This document shows positions 42,497 to 51,567 of a stretch of 64,000 bases of DNA, piece by piece. Position 1 is the stretch's first letter. The number at the start of each line of letters is the position of its first letter. Below the pieces are notes generated by a model. That model was given only the letters and a program-made list of their open reading frames with translations. It was not told where the DNA came from and searched no databases. Both the position numbers and the translations under genes were made by a program. This stretch comes from Halomarinibacterium sp034670265 (GTDB lineage: Bacteria; Bacteroidota; Bacteroidia; Flavobacteriales; Flavobacteriaceae): positions 62,001-126,000 of the forward strand of contig JAXMNU010000005.1 of assembly GCA_034670265.1 (NCBI GenBank), read 5' to 3'.

Positions 42497-42527
42497 GAAA
42501 AAGCCCAACAATTGTTGGGCTTTTTTT
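42497..42527. terminator. Bidirectional terminator
   Basis: AAAAAGCCCAAC pairs with GTTGGGCTTTTT around AATT, with T-runs on both strands. It separates the small membrane peptide from odhB. Confidence 0.9.
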
Positions 42528-42547
42528 AGTATATAAAACCTTTTAGT

Positions 42548-43807
42548 TTATAATTCTAACGCTTTTTTTACATCATTATTCATTAATAATTCGGTTGGGT
42601 TTTCTAATGCTTCTTTCACGGCTACTAAAAACCCTACAGATTCTCTTCCGTCAATAATTCTATGATCATAACTTAAGGCTACAAACATTACAGGAGCAAT
42701 AACAATTTCACCGTTCTTTACAACAGGACGTTCCACAATATTATGCATTCCTAAAATACCCGATTGAGGAGGATTAATAATGGGTGTGGAAAGCATACTT
42801 CCAAAAACACCTCCGTTAGAAATGGTGAAAGTTCCACCCGTCATTTCATCTACAGTAATTTGTCCATCGCGAGCTCGTATTGCCAATCTTTTCACTTCAT
42901 CTTCAACACCTCTAAAGGATAAATTTTCAGCATTTCGTATTACAGGGACCATAAGTCCTTTTGGCCCTGAAACTGCAATCGAAATATCTTTATACTTATA
43001 GGTTACTTTGTAATCTCCATCAATCATAGAGTTTACGTCTGGATACAATTCCAAAGCGCGGACAACTGCTAAAGTGAAGAAAGACATAAAGCCCAATCCT
43101 ACTCCATGTTTTTCTTTAAAAGCTTCTTTGTATTGATTTCTAATTTCGAAGATTGGCCCCATATCTACTTCATTAAAAGTAGTAAGCATTGCTGTTTCAT
43201 TCTTTGCTGAAACTAAGCGCTCTGCCACCTTCCTGCGAAGCATGGAAAGCTTTTGTCTTTCTGAACCTCTATCACCATCACCTGGGGTTCCCATAGAAGG
43301 GACAGCATTTACAGCATCTTCTTTTGTGATTCTTCCATCGCGACCTGTTCCAGATACTTGCTTTTCTGAAATTCCTTTCTCATCCAATATTTTCTTGGCT
43401 GCTGGCGAAGGAACACCTGTTGCATACGTTTTTTCTTTTAACGCTTCGGCTTTCTCCCCTGATTTAGACGCTTCTACACTTGCTTTATCTAGATCTGGTC
43501 CGGCATTTCCTCTTCCTTTTTCGTCTCCAGGATTTTTATACGTTTCAATAGAGTCACTCCCCTCTGGTTTTTCAGCATCAGTATCAATTAGACATACAAC
43601 TTGTCCAACAGCTACCGCTTCACCTTCTTCAGCTTTAAGGGTAATAATTCCGCTAGCTTCTGCGGGAAGCTCTAGTGTAGCTTTATCACTATCAACCTCT
43701 GCAATGGCTTGATCTTTTTCTACGTAATCACCGTCTTCAACTAGCCATTGGGCTATTTCAACTTCGGTAATGGATTCTCCCGGTGAGGGAACTTTCATCT
43801 CTAGCAT
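42548..43807 (-). CDS. sucB: 2-oxoglutarate dehydrogenase E2, dihydrolipoyl succinyltransferase
   Basis: The 419-residue protein has one N-terminal lipoyl domain with the lipoylated Lys42 (VDSDKATLEL), a flexible Gly/Lys/Glu linker (80-125), an E1/E3-binding domain (SPAAKKILDEKGI ... GRDGRITKEDA) and the catalytic domain ending SYDHRIIDGRE, which holds the active-site His. It moves succinyl groups from E1 to CoA in the TCA cycle. It follows the E1 gene after 32 nt; the E3 gene is not in this window. Confidence 0.97.
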   Translation of the reverse strand: MLEMKVPSPGESITEVEIAQWLVEDGDYVEKDQAIAEVDSDKATLELPAEASGIITLKAEEGEAVAVGQVVCLIDTDAEKPEGSDSIETYKNPGDEKGRGNAGPDLDKASVEASKSGEKAEALKEKTYATGVPSPAAKKILDEKGISEKQVSGTGRDGRITKEDAVNAVPSMGTPGDGDRGSERQKLSMLRRKVAERLVSAKNETAMLTTFNEVDMGPIFEIRNQYKEAFKEKHGVGLGFMSFFTLAVVRALELYPDVNSMIDGDYKVTYKYKDISIAVSGPKGLMVPVIRNAENLSFRGVEDEVKRLAIRARDGQITVDEMTGGTFTISNGGVFGSMLSTPIINPPQSGILGMHNIVERPVVKNGEIVIAPVMFVALSYDHRIIDGRESVGFLVAVKEALENPTELLMNNDVKKALEL

Positions 43808-43839
43808 AGTTAATATTTTTTTTCCTTTACGGAATTTAT

Positions 43840-46578
43840 TTATGGTGTTTCAAAAACACTATCAATCACTTTTTTATGTCTTGCTTTAGAACGTGTGCTG
43901 CTTCCCGCAGCTGGCGAACTATAAACGTTACGTGAAGCCACACGTAGTTTTACAAGGTTAAAATTCATTAATAAATATCCCCAAGCACCCATGTTACGTG
44001 GTTCTTCCTGTGCCCAAACATAATCTGTTACATTAGGATACGATTTTATAATGGCTTCAATTTTATCTAAGGCTAACGGGAACAATTGCTCTAATCGAAC
44101 TAACGCCACATCATCTCTACCATTTTCCTCTCTTCTCTCTAATAAATCATAATAGAACTTACCTGTACAAAAAACAAGTGAAGTGACTTTCTTTTTGTCT
44201 ACAGTTATGTCGTCAATTACTTCGTGAAATTCTCCTTGAGCTAATTCTTCTTTTGTTGAAACAACTTTTGGGTGACGTAGTAGACTTTTTGGTGTAAATA
44301 CAATAAGTGGTTTTCTAAAATTCCACTTCATATGTCTTCTTAGTAAATGAAAAAAGTTAGCCGGTGTTGTTACATCTGCCAATACCATATTATGTCTCGA
44401 ACACAATTGTAGATATCGTTCCATACGTGCGCTAGAATGCTCAGATCCTTGCCCTTCATACCCATGCGGAAGTAACATCACTAATCCGTTTTGCACTTTC
44501 CATTTAGATTCTGCCGCAGAAATATATTGGTCCAGCATAATTTGAGCTCCGTTTGAAAAATCTCCAAATTGCGCTTCCCATATGGTTAATGTTTTTGGAG
44601 CTGCCATGGCATATCCATAGTCAAATCCAACAACTCCATATTCTGAAAGGAGTGAATTATAAATATTCATTTTCCCTTCTAGACCAAGTCTGTTATGAAG
44701 GTTTATTTCTTCTGAGTCGTCTTCCGTTTTTATAATTGCATGCCTATGAGAAAAAGTACCTCGCTCTACATCTTGCCCAGAAATGCGAACATTAAAACCT
44801 TCTTGCATAAGGGTAGCATAAGAGAGTAATTCACCCATGGCCCAATCCAGTTCGTTGGTTTCAAAATAACGCTGTTTTCTATCATCAACTATACGTTGAA
44901 TCTTTTTTATAAATGATTTATTTTCTGGAAGTTTAGTGATCCCTTCAGCAAGCTCATCAAGTATTTTTAAACTGAATTGAGTGTCTGTTTTAGACAATAT
45001 ATCTTCTAAATTACCAAGCTTATATGATTTCCAATCATCAGCCAATATTTCAGTAATAACTGTTTTATCTTTCTTGCGGGAAGCTTCTAAATTCTCTTCT
45101 AAGTCTAATTTATAAGTACTCTCCAATTGCTCAACGTACTTAGCATCAATAATTCCTTCTTTTGCCAATCTCTCTGCATAAATATCACGAGGATTTTTAT
45201 GTTTTGCAATTGCCTTATATAATTTGGGCTGTGTAAATCTTGGCTCGTCACCCTCGTTATGTCCATATTTTCTGTACCCCAAAATATCAAGAAAGACATC
45301 TCTTCCAAATTTCATTCTAAAATCCAATGCAAACGAAAATGCATGACAAACTGCCTCAACATCATCTGCATTTACATGTAGTACTGGTGAAAGCGTTACT
45401 TTTCCAACATCGGTACAATAGGTTGAAGAACGTGCATCTAAATAATTAGTAGTAAATCCTACTTGGTTATTTGTTACTATATGTATGGTTCCTCCTGTTC
45501 TATACCCATCCAATTGTGCCATTTGTACAACTTCATACACCACACCTTGACCTGCAATAGCAGCATCTCCATGAATTAAGATAGGAAGGATTTTTTTCTC
45601 ATCTCCAGCCCATTTATTATCCAGTTTCGCTCTGGCAATACCTTCAACTACTGCATTTACAGTTTCTAAGTGTGAAGGGTTTGGTGCCAAATCCATTCGG
45701 ACTTTTTTACCTTTATCTGTAGGACGGAAACTTGTCCATCCCATATGATATTTTACATCCCCATCAAACAATTCTTCTTCATCGTATTCTTTACTATCAA
45801 ACTCACTAAAAATAGCTTCGGGAGATTTTCCGAATATATTTGCTAACACATTCAATCGTCCACGGTGTGCCATACCTACAACAAAATGTTCAATTCCTTT
45901 TTCTGAACCTTTTTCAATTAAGGTATCTAAACCAGGAATTACTGCGTCTACTCCTTCAATAGAAAAACGCTTTTGACCCACATATTTTGAATGTAGAAAC
46001 GATTCAAAAGAGATGGCTTCATTTAATTTTTTTAATAAATGTTTCTTTTCTTCGGAAGAAAACTTGGGATGGTTATCGTTTACATTTAACCAATCTTGTA
46101 TCCATTGAATTTCGTTGGGATTACGAATATACATATACTCAATTCCAATAGAATCACAGTAAATAGCTTCCAAATGGTTAACTATATCTCGAAGTGTTGT
46201 TTTCCCTAACCCAATAATAGATCCCGCTTCAAACTGAAGGTCTAAGTCTTCTTCATTCAATCCAAAATTACCTAAAGCAAGGGTCGGGCTATACTTTCTT
46301 CGCTCACGAACAGGGTTTGTTTTGGTAAAAAGATGCCCTCTATTACGATATCCATCTATAAGTTTTATTACCTGAAATTCTTTAAGAACACCCTCTGGCA
46401 CAACAGAACCACTTTCAATCCCTAGAGCTTCTAGTGACCCGTTTTCTATTCCAAAGTCAAATCCTTGAAAAAAAGCACGCCAACTTGGCTCAATAGTATC
46501 TGGAAATTGAAGGTATTTATCATAAAGCTCTGCAATATATGCGGGATGCACAGCATTTAGAAATGAAAATCGATCCAT
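43840..46578 (-). CDS. sucA: 2-oxoglutarate dehydrogenase E1 component
   Basis: The 912-residue thiamine-diphosphate enzyme shows the family landmarks: the N-terminal E2-binding stretch (FLNAVHPAYIAELYDKY), GMAHRGRLNVLANI, the GDAAIAGQGVVYE segment of the thiamine-diphosphate site, GYRKYGHNEGDEP, and the C-terminal VWAQEEPRNMGAW. It decarboxylates 2-oxoglutarate and passes succinyl to E2. It is the first gene of the sucA-sucB operon. Confidence 0.97.
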   Translation of the reverse strand: MDRFSFLNAVHPAYIAELYDKYLQFPDTIEPSWRAFFQGFDFGIENGSLEALGIESGSVVPEGVLKEFQVIKLIDGYRNRGHLFTKTNPVRERRKYSPTLALGNFGLNEEDLDLQFEAGSIIGLGKTTLRDIVNHLEAIYCDSIGIEYMYIRNPNEIQWIQDWLNVNDNHPKFSSEEKKHLLKKLNEAISFESFLHSKYVGQKRFSIEGVDAVIPGLDTLIEKGSEKGIEHFVVGMAHRGRLNVLANIFGKSPEAIFSEFDSKEYDEEELFDGDVKYHMGWTSFRPTDKGKKVRMDLAPNPSHLETVNAVVEGIARAKLDNKWAGDEKKILPILIHGDAAIAGQGVVYEVVQMAQLDGYRTGGTIHIVTNNQVGFTTNYLDARSSTYCTDVGKVTLSPVLHVNADDVEAVCHAFSFALDFRMKFGRDVFLDILGYRKYGHNEGDEPRFTQPKLYKAIAKHKNPRDIYAERLAKEGIIDAKYVEQLESTYKLDLEENLEASRKKDKTVITEILADDWKSYKLGNLEDILSKTDTQFSLKILDELAEGITKLPENKSFIKKIQRIVDDRKQRYFETNELDWAMGELLSYATLMQEGFNVRISGQDVERGTFSHRHAIIKTEDDSEEINLHNRLGLEGKMNIYNSLLSEYGVVGFDYGYAMAAPKTLTIWEAQFGDFSNGAQIMLDQYISAAESKWKVQNGLVMLLPHGYEGQGSEHSSARMERYLQLCSRHNMVLADVTTPANFFHLLRRHMKWNFRKPLIVFTPKSLLRHPKVVSTKEELAQGEFHEVIDDITVDKKKVTSLVFCTGKFYYDLLERREENGRDDVALVRLEQLFPLALDKIEAIIKSYPNVTDYVWAQEEPRNMGAWGYLLMNFNLVKLRVASRNVYSSPAAGSSTRSKARHKKVIDSVFETP

Positions 46579-46616
46579 AATGAAAACTAGGGCTCTAATT
46601 TTTGAATAAAGCGATA

Positions 46617-46624
46617 CAAAAATA
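46617..46624 (-). promoter_or_regulatory. Candidate -7 element of sucA-sucB
   Basis: On the minus strand TATTTTTG fits TAnnTTTG, about 38 nt before the sucA start. No TTG lies at the proper distance. Confidence 0.35.
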
Positions 46625-46693
46625 CAATAAATCCAATAATTACTATGAGCGATTTTATATATTTATAAATGCATTAACGTTTAGCAAGCTATT

Positions 46694-47212
46694 ATGAAGT
46701 TTCGAGTTCTTTTTATCGTCGTTATTTGTTTTTTTAGTTCATCTTTCTTTAGTCTTAGAGCCCAAGATGAAAGCTTCAAATTTTGGGATCACGTGAGGTT
46801 TGGTGGCGGACTTGGATTGAGTTTTGGAGATGGTTTTTTTAGTGGGACTATTGCCCCTAGTGCAATCTACGAATTTAACGACCAATTTGCATTGGGAGTA
46901 GGCCTTAACGGCACATATAATAGTTTAAAAAACACCTATAAATCGACCATTATCGGCGGCAGTATTATTTCCCTTTTTAATGTTATTCCAGAATTACAAA
47001 TTTCTGCGGAATTTGAAGAATTAAACGTATCTCGAAAATATGATGACGCCTTTGCAATAGCAAATGAAAATTATTGGTATCCTGCATTATTTCTGGGAGC
47101 AGGATATCGAAATCAAAATTTTACTATGGGGATACGATACGATGTGCTTTACGATACAAATAGAAGTATTTATGCCAATGCTTGGATGCCTTTTGTGAGA
47201 GTTTATTTCTAG
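46694..47212 (+). CDS. Small outer-membrane beta-barrel protein
   Basis: The 172-residue protein has a signal peptide (FIVVICFFSSSFFSLRAQ) and a series of amphipathic strands (VRFGGGLGLSFGDGFFSGTIAPSAIYEF is typical), ending WMPFVRVYF with a terminal Phe as in outer-membrane barrels. Homologous flavobacterial genes next to sucA have been labelled 'alpha-ketoglutarate decarboxylase', but nothing in the sequence supports an enzyme. It is divergent from sucA. Confidence 0.7.
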   Translation: MKFRVLFIVVICFFSSSFFSLRAQDESFKFWDHVRFGGGLGLSFGDGFFSGTIAPSAIYEFNDQFALGVGLNGTYNSLKNTYKSTIIGGSIISLFNVIPELQISAEFEELNVSRKYDDAFAIANENYWYPALFLGAGYRNQNFTMGIRYDVLYDTNRSIYANAWMPFVRVYF

Positions 47213-48183
47213 ACCTGCCTATTCATTAAGTTTTTAGCAAAAACTCTTAGTTTTTCTTTTTTATCCTCCAATAGGTCAAGGTTTTCAAGAGTTTTAAAAG
47301 CCTTTTGAGTGTATTTTTCAATCTCCAATTGTGTGGCTTTACTTGCTCCTGTTGTTTCAAAAATAGTTTTCACTTTTTCCACTTTTTGAGTGTCGCTTTC
47401 AGATTTTGTTTGAAAATAATCCTTTAACATTATTATTTCTTTTTCTGTTCCTCTTTGTAATGCTGTTAAGAATAGAAAAGTTTTTTTGTTAGATAGAATA
47501 TCTCCACCAACTTGCTTTCCGAAGGTTTCTGGATTACCAAAAGCATCTAGGTAATCATCCTGCAATTGGAAAGCAATTCCTAAATTTCTTCCAAATTCAT
47601 AAATATCGTCTTTATTCTTTTGTGTTGTTTTTGCAACAATAGCCCCCATTTTCATCGCTGCACCCACTAAAACAGCCGTTTTGTATTCTATCATTTTAAG
47701 ATACTCTGGAATAGAAACGTCATTTCTTGTTTCAAAATCAACATCGTATTGTTGACCTTCGCACACCTCAATGGCAGTTTTGCTAAATAACTTTGCCAGT
47801 TCTTGAAAAAGAGCAGGTTCGTACTCTTCAAAATATTGGTACGCCAAAATAAGCATGGCGTCTCCCGACAAAATTCCGGTATTGATATCCCACTTTTTGT
47901 GCACGGTTTCCTTCCCTCTTCGCAAAGGGGCTTCGTCCATAATATCATCATGAATTAAACTAAAATTATGAAACAACTCTATAGCCATCGCTGCAGACAT
48001 TGCCTTTTTATAATCACCTCCAAAAAAATCGCAAGTCATTAATGTAAGCATAGGGCGAAGTCGTTTTCCGCCTAATGAAAGAATATAATCTATAGGAGTA
48101 TATAATTGGGTTGGCTCTACATTCACTTGTCGAGCGTCAAGCGATTTTTCCAATTCTGCTTTAAAGAAGGCAAGTTCTTTCAT
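47209..48183 (-). CDS. Polyprenyl diphosphate synthase (trans-isoprenyl)
   Basis: The 324-residue protein has both Asp-rich motifs of the long-chain isoprenyl synthases, DDIMDEAPLRRG (near residue 77) and DDYLDAFGNPE (near 210), together with GGKRLRPML near the N terminus. It would build the C30-C40 side chain of menaquinone or related isoprenoids from IPP. The residues before the first motif (FHNFSLIH) allow a long product, but exact length is not certain. Its stop overlaps the barrel-protein stop within CTAG. Confidence 0.93.
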   Translation of the reverse strand: MKELAFFKAELEKSLDARQVNVEPTQLYTPIDYILSLGGKRLRPMLTLMTCDFFGGDYKKAMSAAMAIELFHNFSLIHDDIMDEAPLRRGKETVHKKWDINTGILSGDAMLILAYQYFEEYEPALFQELAKLFSKTAIEVCEGQQYDVDFETRNDVSIPEYLKMIEYKTAVLVGAAMKMGAIVAKTTQKNKDDIYEFGRNLGIAFQLQDDYLDAFGNPETFGKQVGGDILSNKKTFLFLTALQRGTEKEIIMLKDYFQTKSESDTQKVEKVKTIFETTGASKATQLEIEKYTQKAFKTLENLDLLEDKKEKLRVFAKNLMNRQV

Positions 48184-48361
48184 CTGTGTAAAATAATTGA
48201 TAAATCTGAAGATTGAATGCCCAAAGCATTAGTTTTCCAAAGAATATTAATTGTTATAGGGCATTTCATAAAATAATTTGTCGCTAAAATAAGGTTTGGA
48301 AATTAAATGGCTTCACAATTATTTCTGAAAATAAACAAATGTTAAATAATTGTAAAACTTT

Positions 48362-48389
48362 GGAAACTTTTATTGTTTTAAAAGTTTCC
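48362..48389. promoter_or_regulatory. TetR-type operator, perfect 10-bp palindrome
   Basis: GGAAACTTTT (48362-48371) and AAAAGTTTCC (48380-48389) are exact inverted repeats with an 8-nt centre. The centre holds the TTG (48373-48375) of the promoter of the TetR gene itself, so binding would shut off the efflux operon. Confidence 0.75.
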
Positions 48390-48402
48390 TGTGTTACTTT
48401 TG
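48373..48402 (+). promoter_or_regulatory. Promoter of the TetR-efflux operon (TTG-N19-TACTTTTG)
   Basis: TTG (48373-48375), a 19-nt spacer and TACTTTTG (48395-48402) form a full consensus match. The ATG at 48412 follows only 9 nt after the -7 box, so the mRNA is nearly leaderless. Confidence 0.75.
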
Positions 48403-48411
48403 CGCCTTATT

Positions 48412-49020
48412 ATGAAAGAAAAAATTATACAAAAAGCAGCAGAGATGTTCATCAACCTTGGTTTTAAAAGTGTAACCATGGACGATATTGCCAATGAAAT
48501 GGGAATTTCTAAGAAAACTATTTATTCACATTTCGATAATAAAACGCAATTGGTAAAAGAAACCGTGCTTTCTGTTTTTCACAGCATTACGTGCGGAATA
48601 GACCATATTATTTCTCAGGAGAAAAACCCTATTGAGGAATTATATGAAATTAAAAAATTTGCGATGCTTCAGCTTAAAAACGAAAAAGCATCACCGCAAT
48701 ACCAACTTCAAAAATATTATCCCGAGATCTATGCTATGATTAGAGAGATGAAGTTTGAAAACATGAACGAATGCACGGTAGACAATTTAAAAAGAGGGGT
48801 AGCACAAGGATTTTATCGCAAAAACATAAACATTCATTTTATTTCAAGAATATACTTCTTAGCACTTAGCGAAATTAACAACGAAACCATTTTTCCTCCA
48901 CACCAATTCCCTAAAATTATGATTATGGAAGATTATCTAGAATATCACCTTAGGGGTATTGTAACAGACAAAGGAAAAGAAATACTAAACCAATTCATCA
49001 ATACAAAAACCAATGACTAA
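48412..49020 (+). CDS. TetR/AcrR family transcriptional repressor
   Basis: Starting at ATG 48412 gives 202 residues (MKEKIIQKAAEMFINLGF). The N-terminal HTH (FKSVTMDDIANEMGISKKT IYSHFDNK when read without the space) is a clear TetR domain; the C-terminal ligand-binding half is variable, as usual. It very likely represses its own operon through the palindrome at 48362-48389 and is released by a substrate of the pump. It overlaps the tolC gene by 8 nt. Confidence 0.93.
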   Translation: MKEKIIQKAAEMFINLGFKSVTMDDIANEMGISKKTIYSHFDNKTQLVKETVLSVFHSITCGIDHIISQEKNPIEELYEIKKFAMLQLKNEKASPQYQLQKYYPEIYAMIREMKFENMNECTVDNLKRGVAQGFYRKNINIHFISRIYFLALSEINNETIFPPHQFPKIMIMEDYLEYHLRGIVTDKGKEILNQFINTKTND

Positions 49021-50362
49021 AAAACTCACTTTAATCATTTTTGTTTTCTATTCGGTTGTTGCCTCTTCACAGGAAAAGACTTATTCTTTTTCATTGGAAG
49101 AAGCCGTAACTTTTGCATTAGATAGTAATTACACTGCCTTAAATGCTCAAAGAGATATTGCAAAGGCAATTAAAAAGAAATGGGAAACTACTGCTACTGG
49201 ACTTCCACAAATAAGTGGAAATGTTTCGTACAATAACAATTTAAAACAGCCTGTTTCTTTAATTCCTGCAGAATTTTTTGGTGGCGAACCTGGCACTTTT
49301 TCACCTGTTGTTTTTGGCACCCAACAAAGTGCTAATGCTGTAGCTACCTTAGAACAACTTATTTTTGATGGAAGTTATCTTGTTGGACTTCAGGCAGCGA
49401 AAGCTTTTTTAGATTATTCTGAAAATGCCAATGAAAAAACACAGTTGGAAGTTCGAAAAGGGGTTATTAATGCCTATGGAAGTGTTTTGCTTGCTGAAGA
49501 ACTCGTAGCTATTTTCAGAAAAAATAAAGAAAATCTTGAAAAAAATCTTTTTGAAACTCAAAAAATATACGAAAACGGACTCACCGAAGAAGAAAACGTT
49601 GAGCAGCTTGAAATTACGTTATTAGACATTGAAACCAACCTCAACAATGCAGAGCGTATGCATGGCATTGCAAAGCAAATGTTTAATGTTTCCTTAGGAA
49701 TTGACATCAATACTGAAGTTACATTAACCCAAAAACTAGATGAGCTTACTAAAGAAAATATTCAATTAAACACCTTAAACGAAGACCTTTCTATAGAAAA
49801 TAATATCGACTACAAAATTGCATATAACCTTACCGAGCAGCGTTCTTTAGAAATGAAGCTTGAAAAAAGTAGAGCACTACCCCGTCTTTCGGCATTTGTA
49901 AATTACGGGACTCAGGCAAATAGCAATAGTTTTACCTTTTTAGATTCAGAACAAATTTGGTATCAATCTTCCATTTTAGGGGTGAGTATGAATATCCCAA
50001 TTTTCAGCAGTGGTATGCGAGGTGCAAGAACACAGCAAGCGAGAATTTCTTTGGATCAGTCAAAAACGCAATTAGAAGAAACCATTCAAAATGTGAAACT
50101 TCAGTTTGATACTGCAAAAAGCGATTACCAATTTAGTATCGATAAATATGAAAATGCTAAGAAAAATTTGGCATTAGCAGAACGTATCGAAAATAAAAAT
50201 CAGATAAAATTTACCGAAGGTATTTCAACGAGTTTCGATTTACGTCAAGCGCAGACACAGCTTTATACGGCACAGCAGAAGTATTTCCAATCCATGCTGG
50301 ATGTCATTAATGCGAAAACACAATTAGAAACAGTATTAAATACGGTACAAATCAACAACTAA
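49013..50362 (+). CDS. TolC-family outer-membrane efflux protein
   Basis: The 449-residue protein has a signal peptide (LIIFVFYSVVASSQ) and the duplicated helical layout of outer-membrane efflux proteins: SLEEAVTFALDSNYTALNAQRD at the start, the ATGLPQISGNVSYNNN strand after the first helices, and SFDLRQAQTQLYTAQQKYFQSM in the second half. It forms the trimeric outer-membrane duct of the pump encoded with it. Confidence 0.93.
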   Translation: MTKKLTLIIFVFYSVVASSQEKTYSFSLEEAVTFALDSNYTALNAQRDIAKAIKKKWETTATGLPQISGNVSYNNNLKQPVSLIPAEFFGGEPGTFSPVVFGTQQSANAVATLEQLIFDGSYLVGLQAAKAFLDYSENANEKTQLEVRKGVINAYGSVLLAEELVAIFRKNKENLEKNLFETQKIYENGLTEEENVEQLEITLLDIETNLNNAERMHGIAKQMFNVSLGIDINTEVTLTQKLDELTKENIQLNTLNEDLSIENNIDYKIAYNLTEQRSLEMKLEKSRALPRLSAFVNYGTQANSNSFTFLDSEQIWYQSSILGVSMNIPIFSSGMRGARTQQARISLDQSKTQLEETIQNVKLQFDTAKSDYQFSIDKYENAKKNLALAERIENKNQIKFTEGISTSFDLRQAQTQLYTAQQKYFQSMLDVINAKTQLETVLNTVQINN

Positions 50363-50388
50363 AAAATTATCCACATAAACACACACTT

Positions 50389-51567
50389 ATGAAAAAAATA
50401 TCCATTCTATCTCTCACTTTCTTATTGCTAATTTCTTGTGGAGGTGATAAAAAATCGACAGAGGCTATAATCGAATCTGGAAACCTAGAAACGATACGAG
50501 CGAAAAGGGCAGAAATTGTATTACAACAAAGTGCTATTAATGATGAGTTAAAAGCCATTGATGAAGCAATTTCGAGATTAGACACCGTTAAAAAGCTTCC
50601 GTTAGTAACGGTTTTTATGGCAGAGAAAAAGGAGTTTAACCACTACATTGAAATACAGGGAGATGTAGAAACCAAAAAGAATGTGGTGCTTTATCCAGAG
50701 TTTTCTGGAACCCTAAATAGAGTTTATGTAAAAGAAGGGCAAAAGGTTACTAAAGGACAATTATTAGCAAGTATTGATGATGGTGGACTATCTCAACAGC
50801 TTTCACAAATAGAAGTGCAAGCTGCTTTGGCAAAAACCACTTTTGAACGTCAAGAAAAACTTTGGAGTCAAAAAATAGGAAGCGAAATACAATACCTTCA
50901 AGCAAAAGCCAATTATGAAGCACAACAAAATGCTGTGAACCAAATGAGAGCTCAAGTAGGTAAAACAACCATTAGAGCTCCTTTTTCAGGAATTGTAGAT
51001 GATGTAATGAGTGAGCAAGGAACTGTAGTAAGTGCTGGAGTGTCTGAAGTGATTAGAATTGTAAACTTAGGTGATATGTACATTGAAGCAGAAGTTCCAG
51101 AATCCTATTTAAGTAGTGTTACTGAAGGGAAAAAAGTAGCTATTTATTTCCCAGTTTTGGGAGAAAGTGTAAACTCGACTGTTAGACAAGTGGGTAACTA
51201 TATAAACCCTTCTAATAGAACTTTTAAAATTGAAATAAACGTCCCAAATAACAAAAAAACCATCAAGCCTAATTTAACAGCTCAATTAAAGATAAACGAC
51301 TATACCAATGCCGAGGCGATATTGATTCCACAAAGTATTCTTTCTGAAAATGCCAATGGAGATCAATACATCTATGTTACCAATCAAAGTGAAAATGCTT
51401 CAGAATTTATAGCAAAACGAGTAATTGTTACTACTGGAAAAACTGAAGGAGATTTTGTAGAAATTTTGGAAGGAGTAAAAGATGGCGACACCATTATAAA
51501 TGAAGGCGCTAGAAGTGTAAAAGATGGTCAGTTTGTTCAAATTTTAAACGTGGAAAGTAATGAGTAA
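50389..51567 (+). CDS. RND efflux periplasmic adaptor (lipoprotein)
   Basis: The 392-residue protein has a lipoprotein signal with Cys17 (LLISCGGDKK), an early coiled coil (30-70), then the adaptor domains: a lipoyl-like half (FSGTLNRVYVKEGQKVTKGQLLASIDD), an alpha-hairpin and the matching half (GKTTIRAPFSGIVDDVMSEQGTVV), followed by the beta-barrel and membrane-proximal domains. It bridges the permease and the TolC duct. Its stop overlaps the permease start by 8 nt. Confidence 0.93.
   Translation: MKKISILSLTFLLLISCGGDKKSTEAIIESGNLETIRAKRAEIVLQQSAINDELKAIDEAISRLDTVKKLPLVTVFMAEKKEFNHYIEIQGDVETKKNVVLYPEFSGTLNRVYVKEGQKVTKGQLLASIDDGGLSQQLSQIEVQAALAKTTFERQEKLWSQKIGSEIQYLQAKANYEAQQNAVNQMRAQVGKTTIRAPFSGIVDDVMSEQGTVVSAGVSEVIRIVNLGDMYIEAEVPESYLSSVTEGKKVAIYFPVLGESVNSTVRQVGNYINPSNRTFKIEINVPNNKKTIKPNLTAQLKINDYTNAEAILIPQSILSENANGDQYIYVTNQSENASEFIAKRVIVTTGKTEGDFVEILEGVKDGDTIINEGARSVKDGQFVQILNVESNE

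Noticed and set aside
46694..47212. Annotation as alpha-ketoglutarate decarboxylase
   Set aside because: The protein is a small signal-peptide-bearing beta-barrel; the label seems to come from its position beside sucA.
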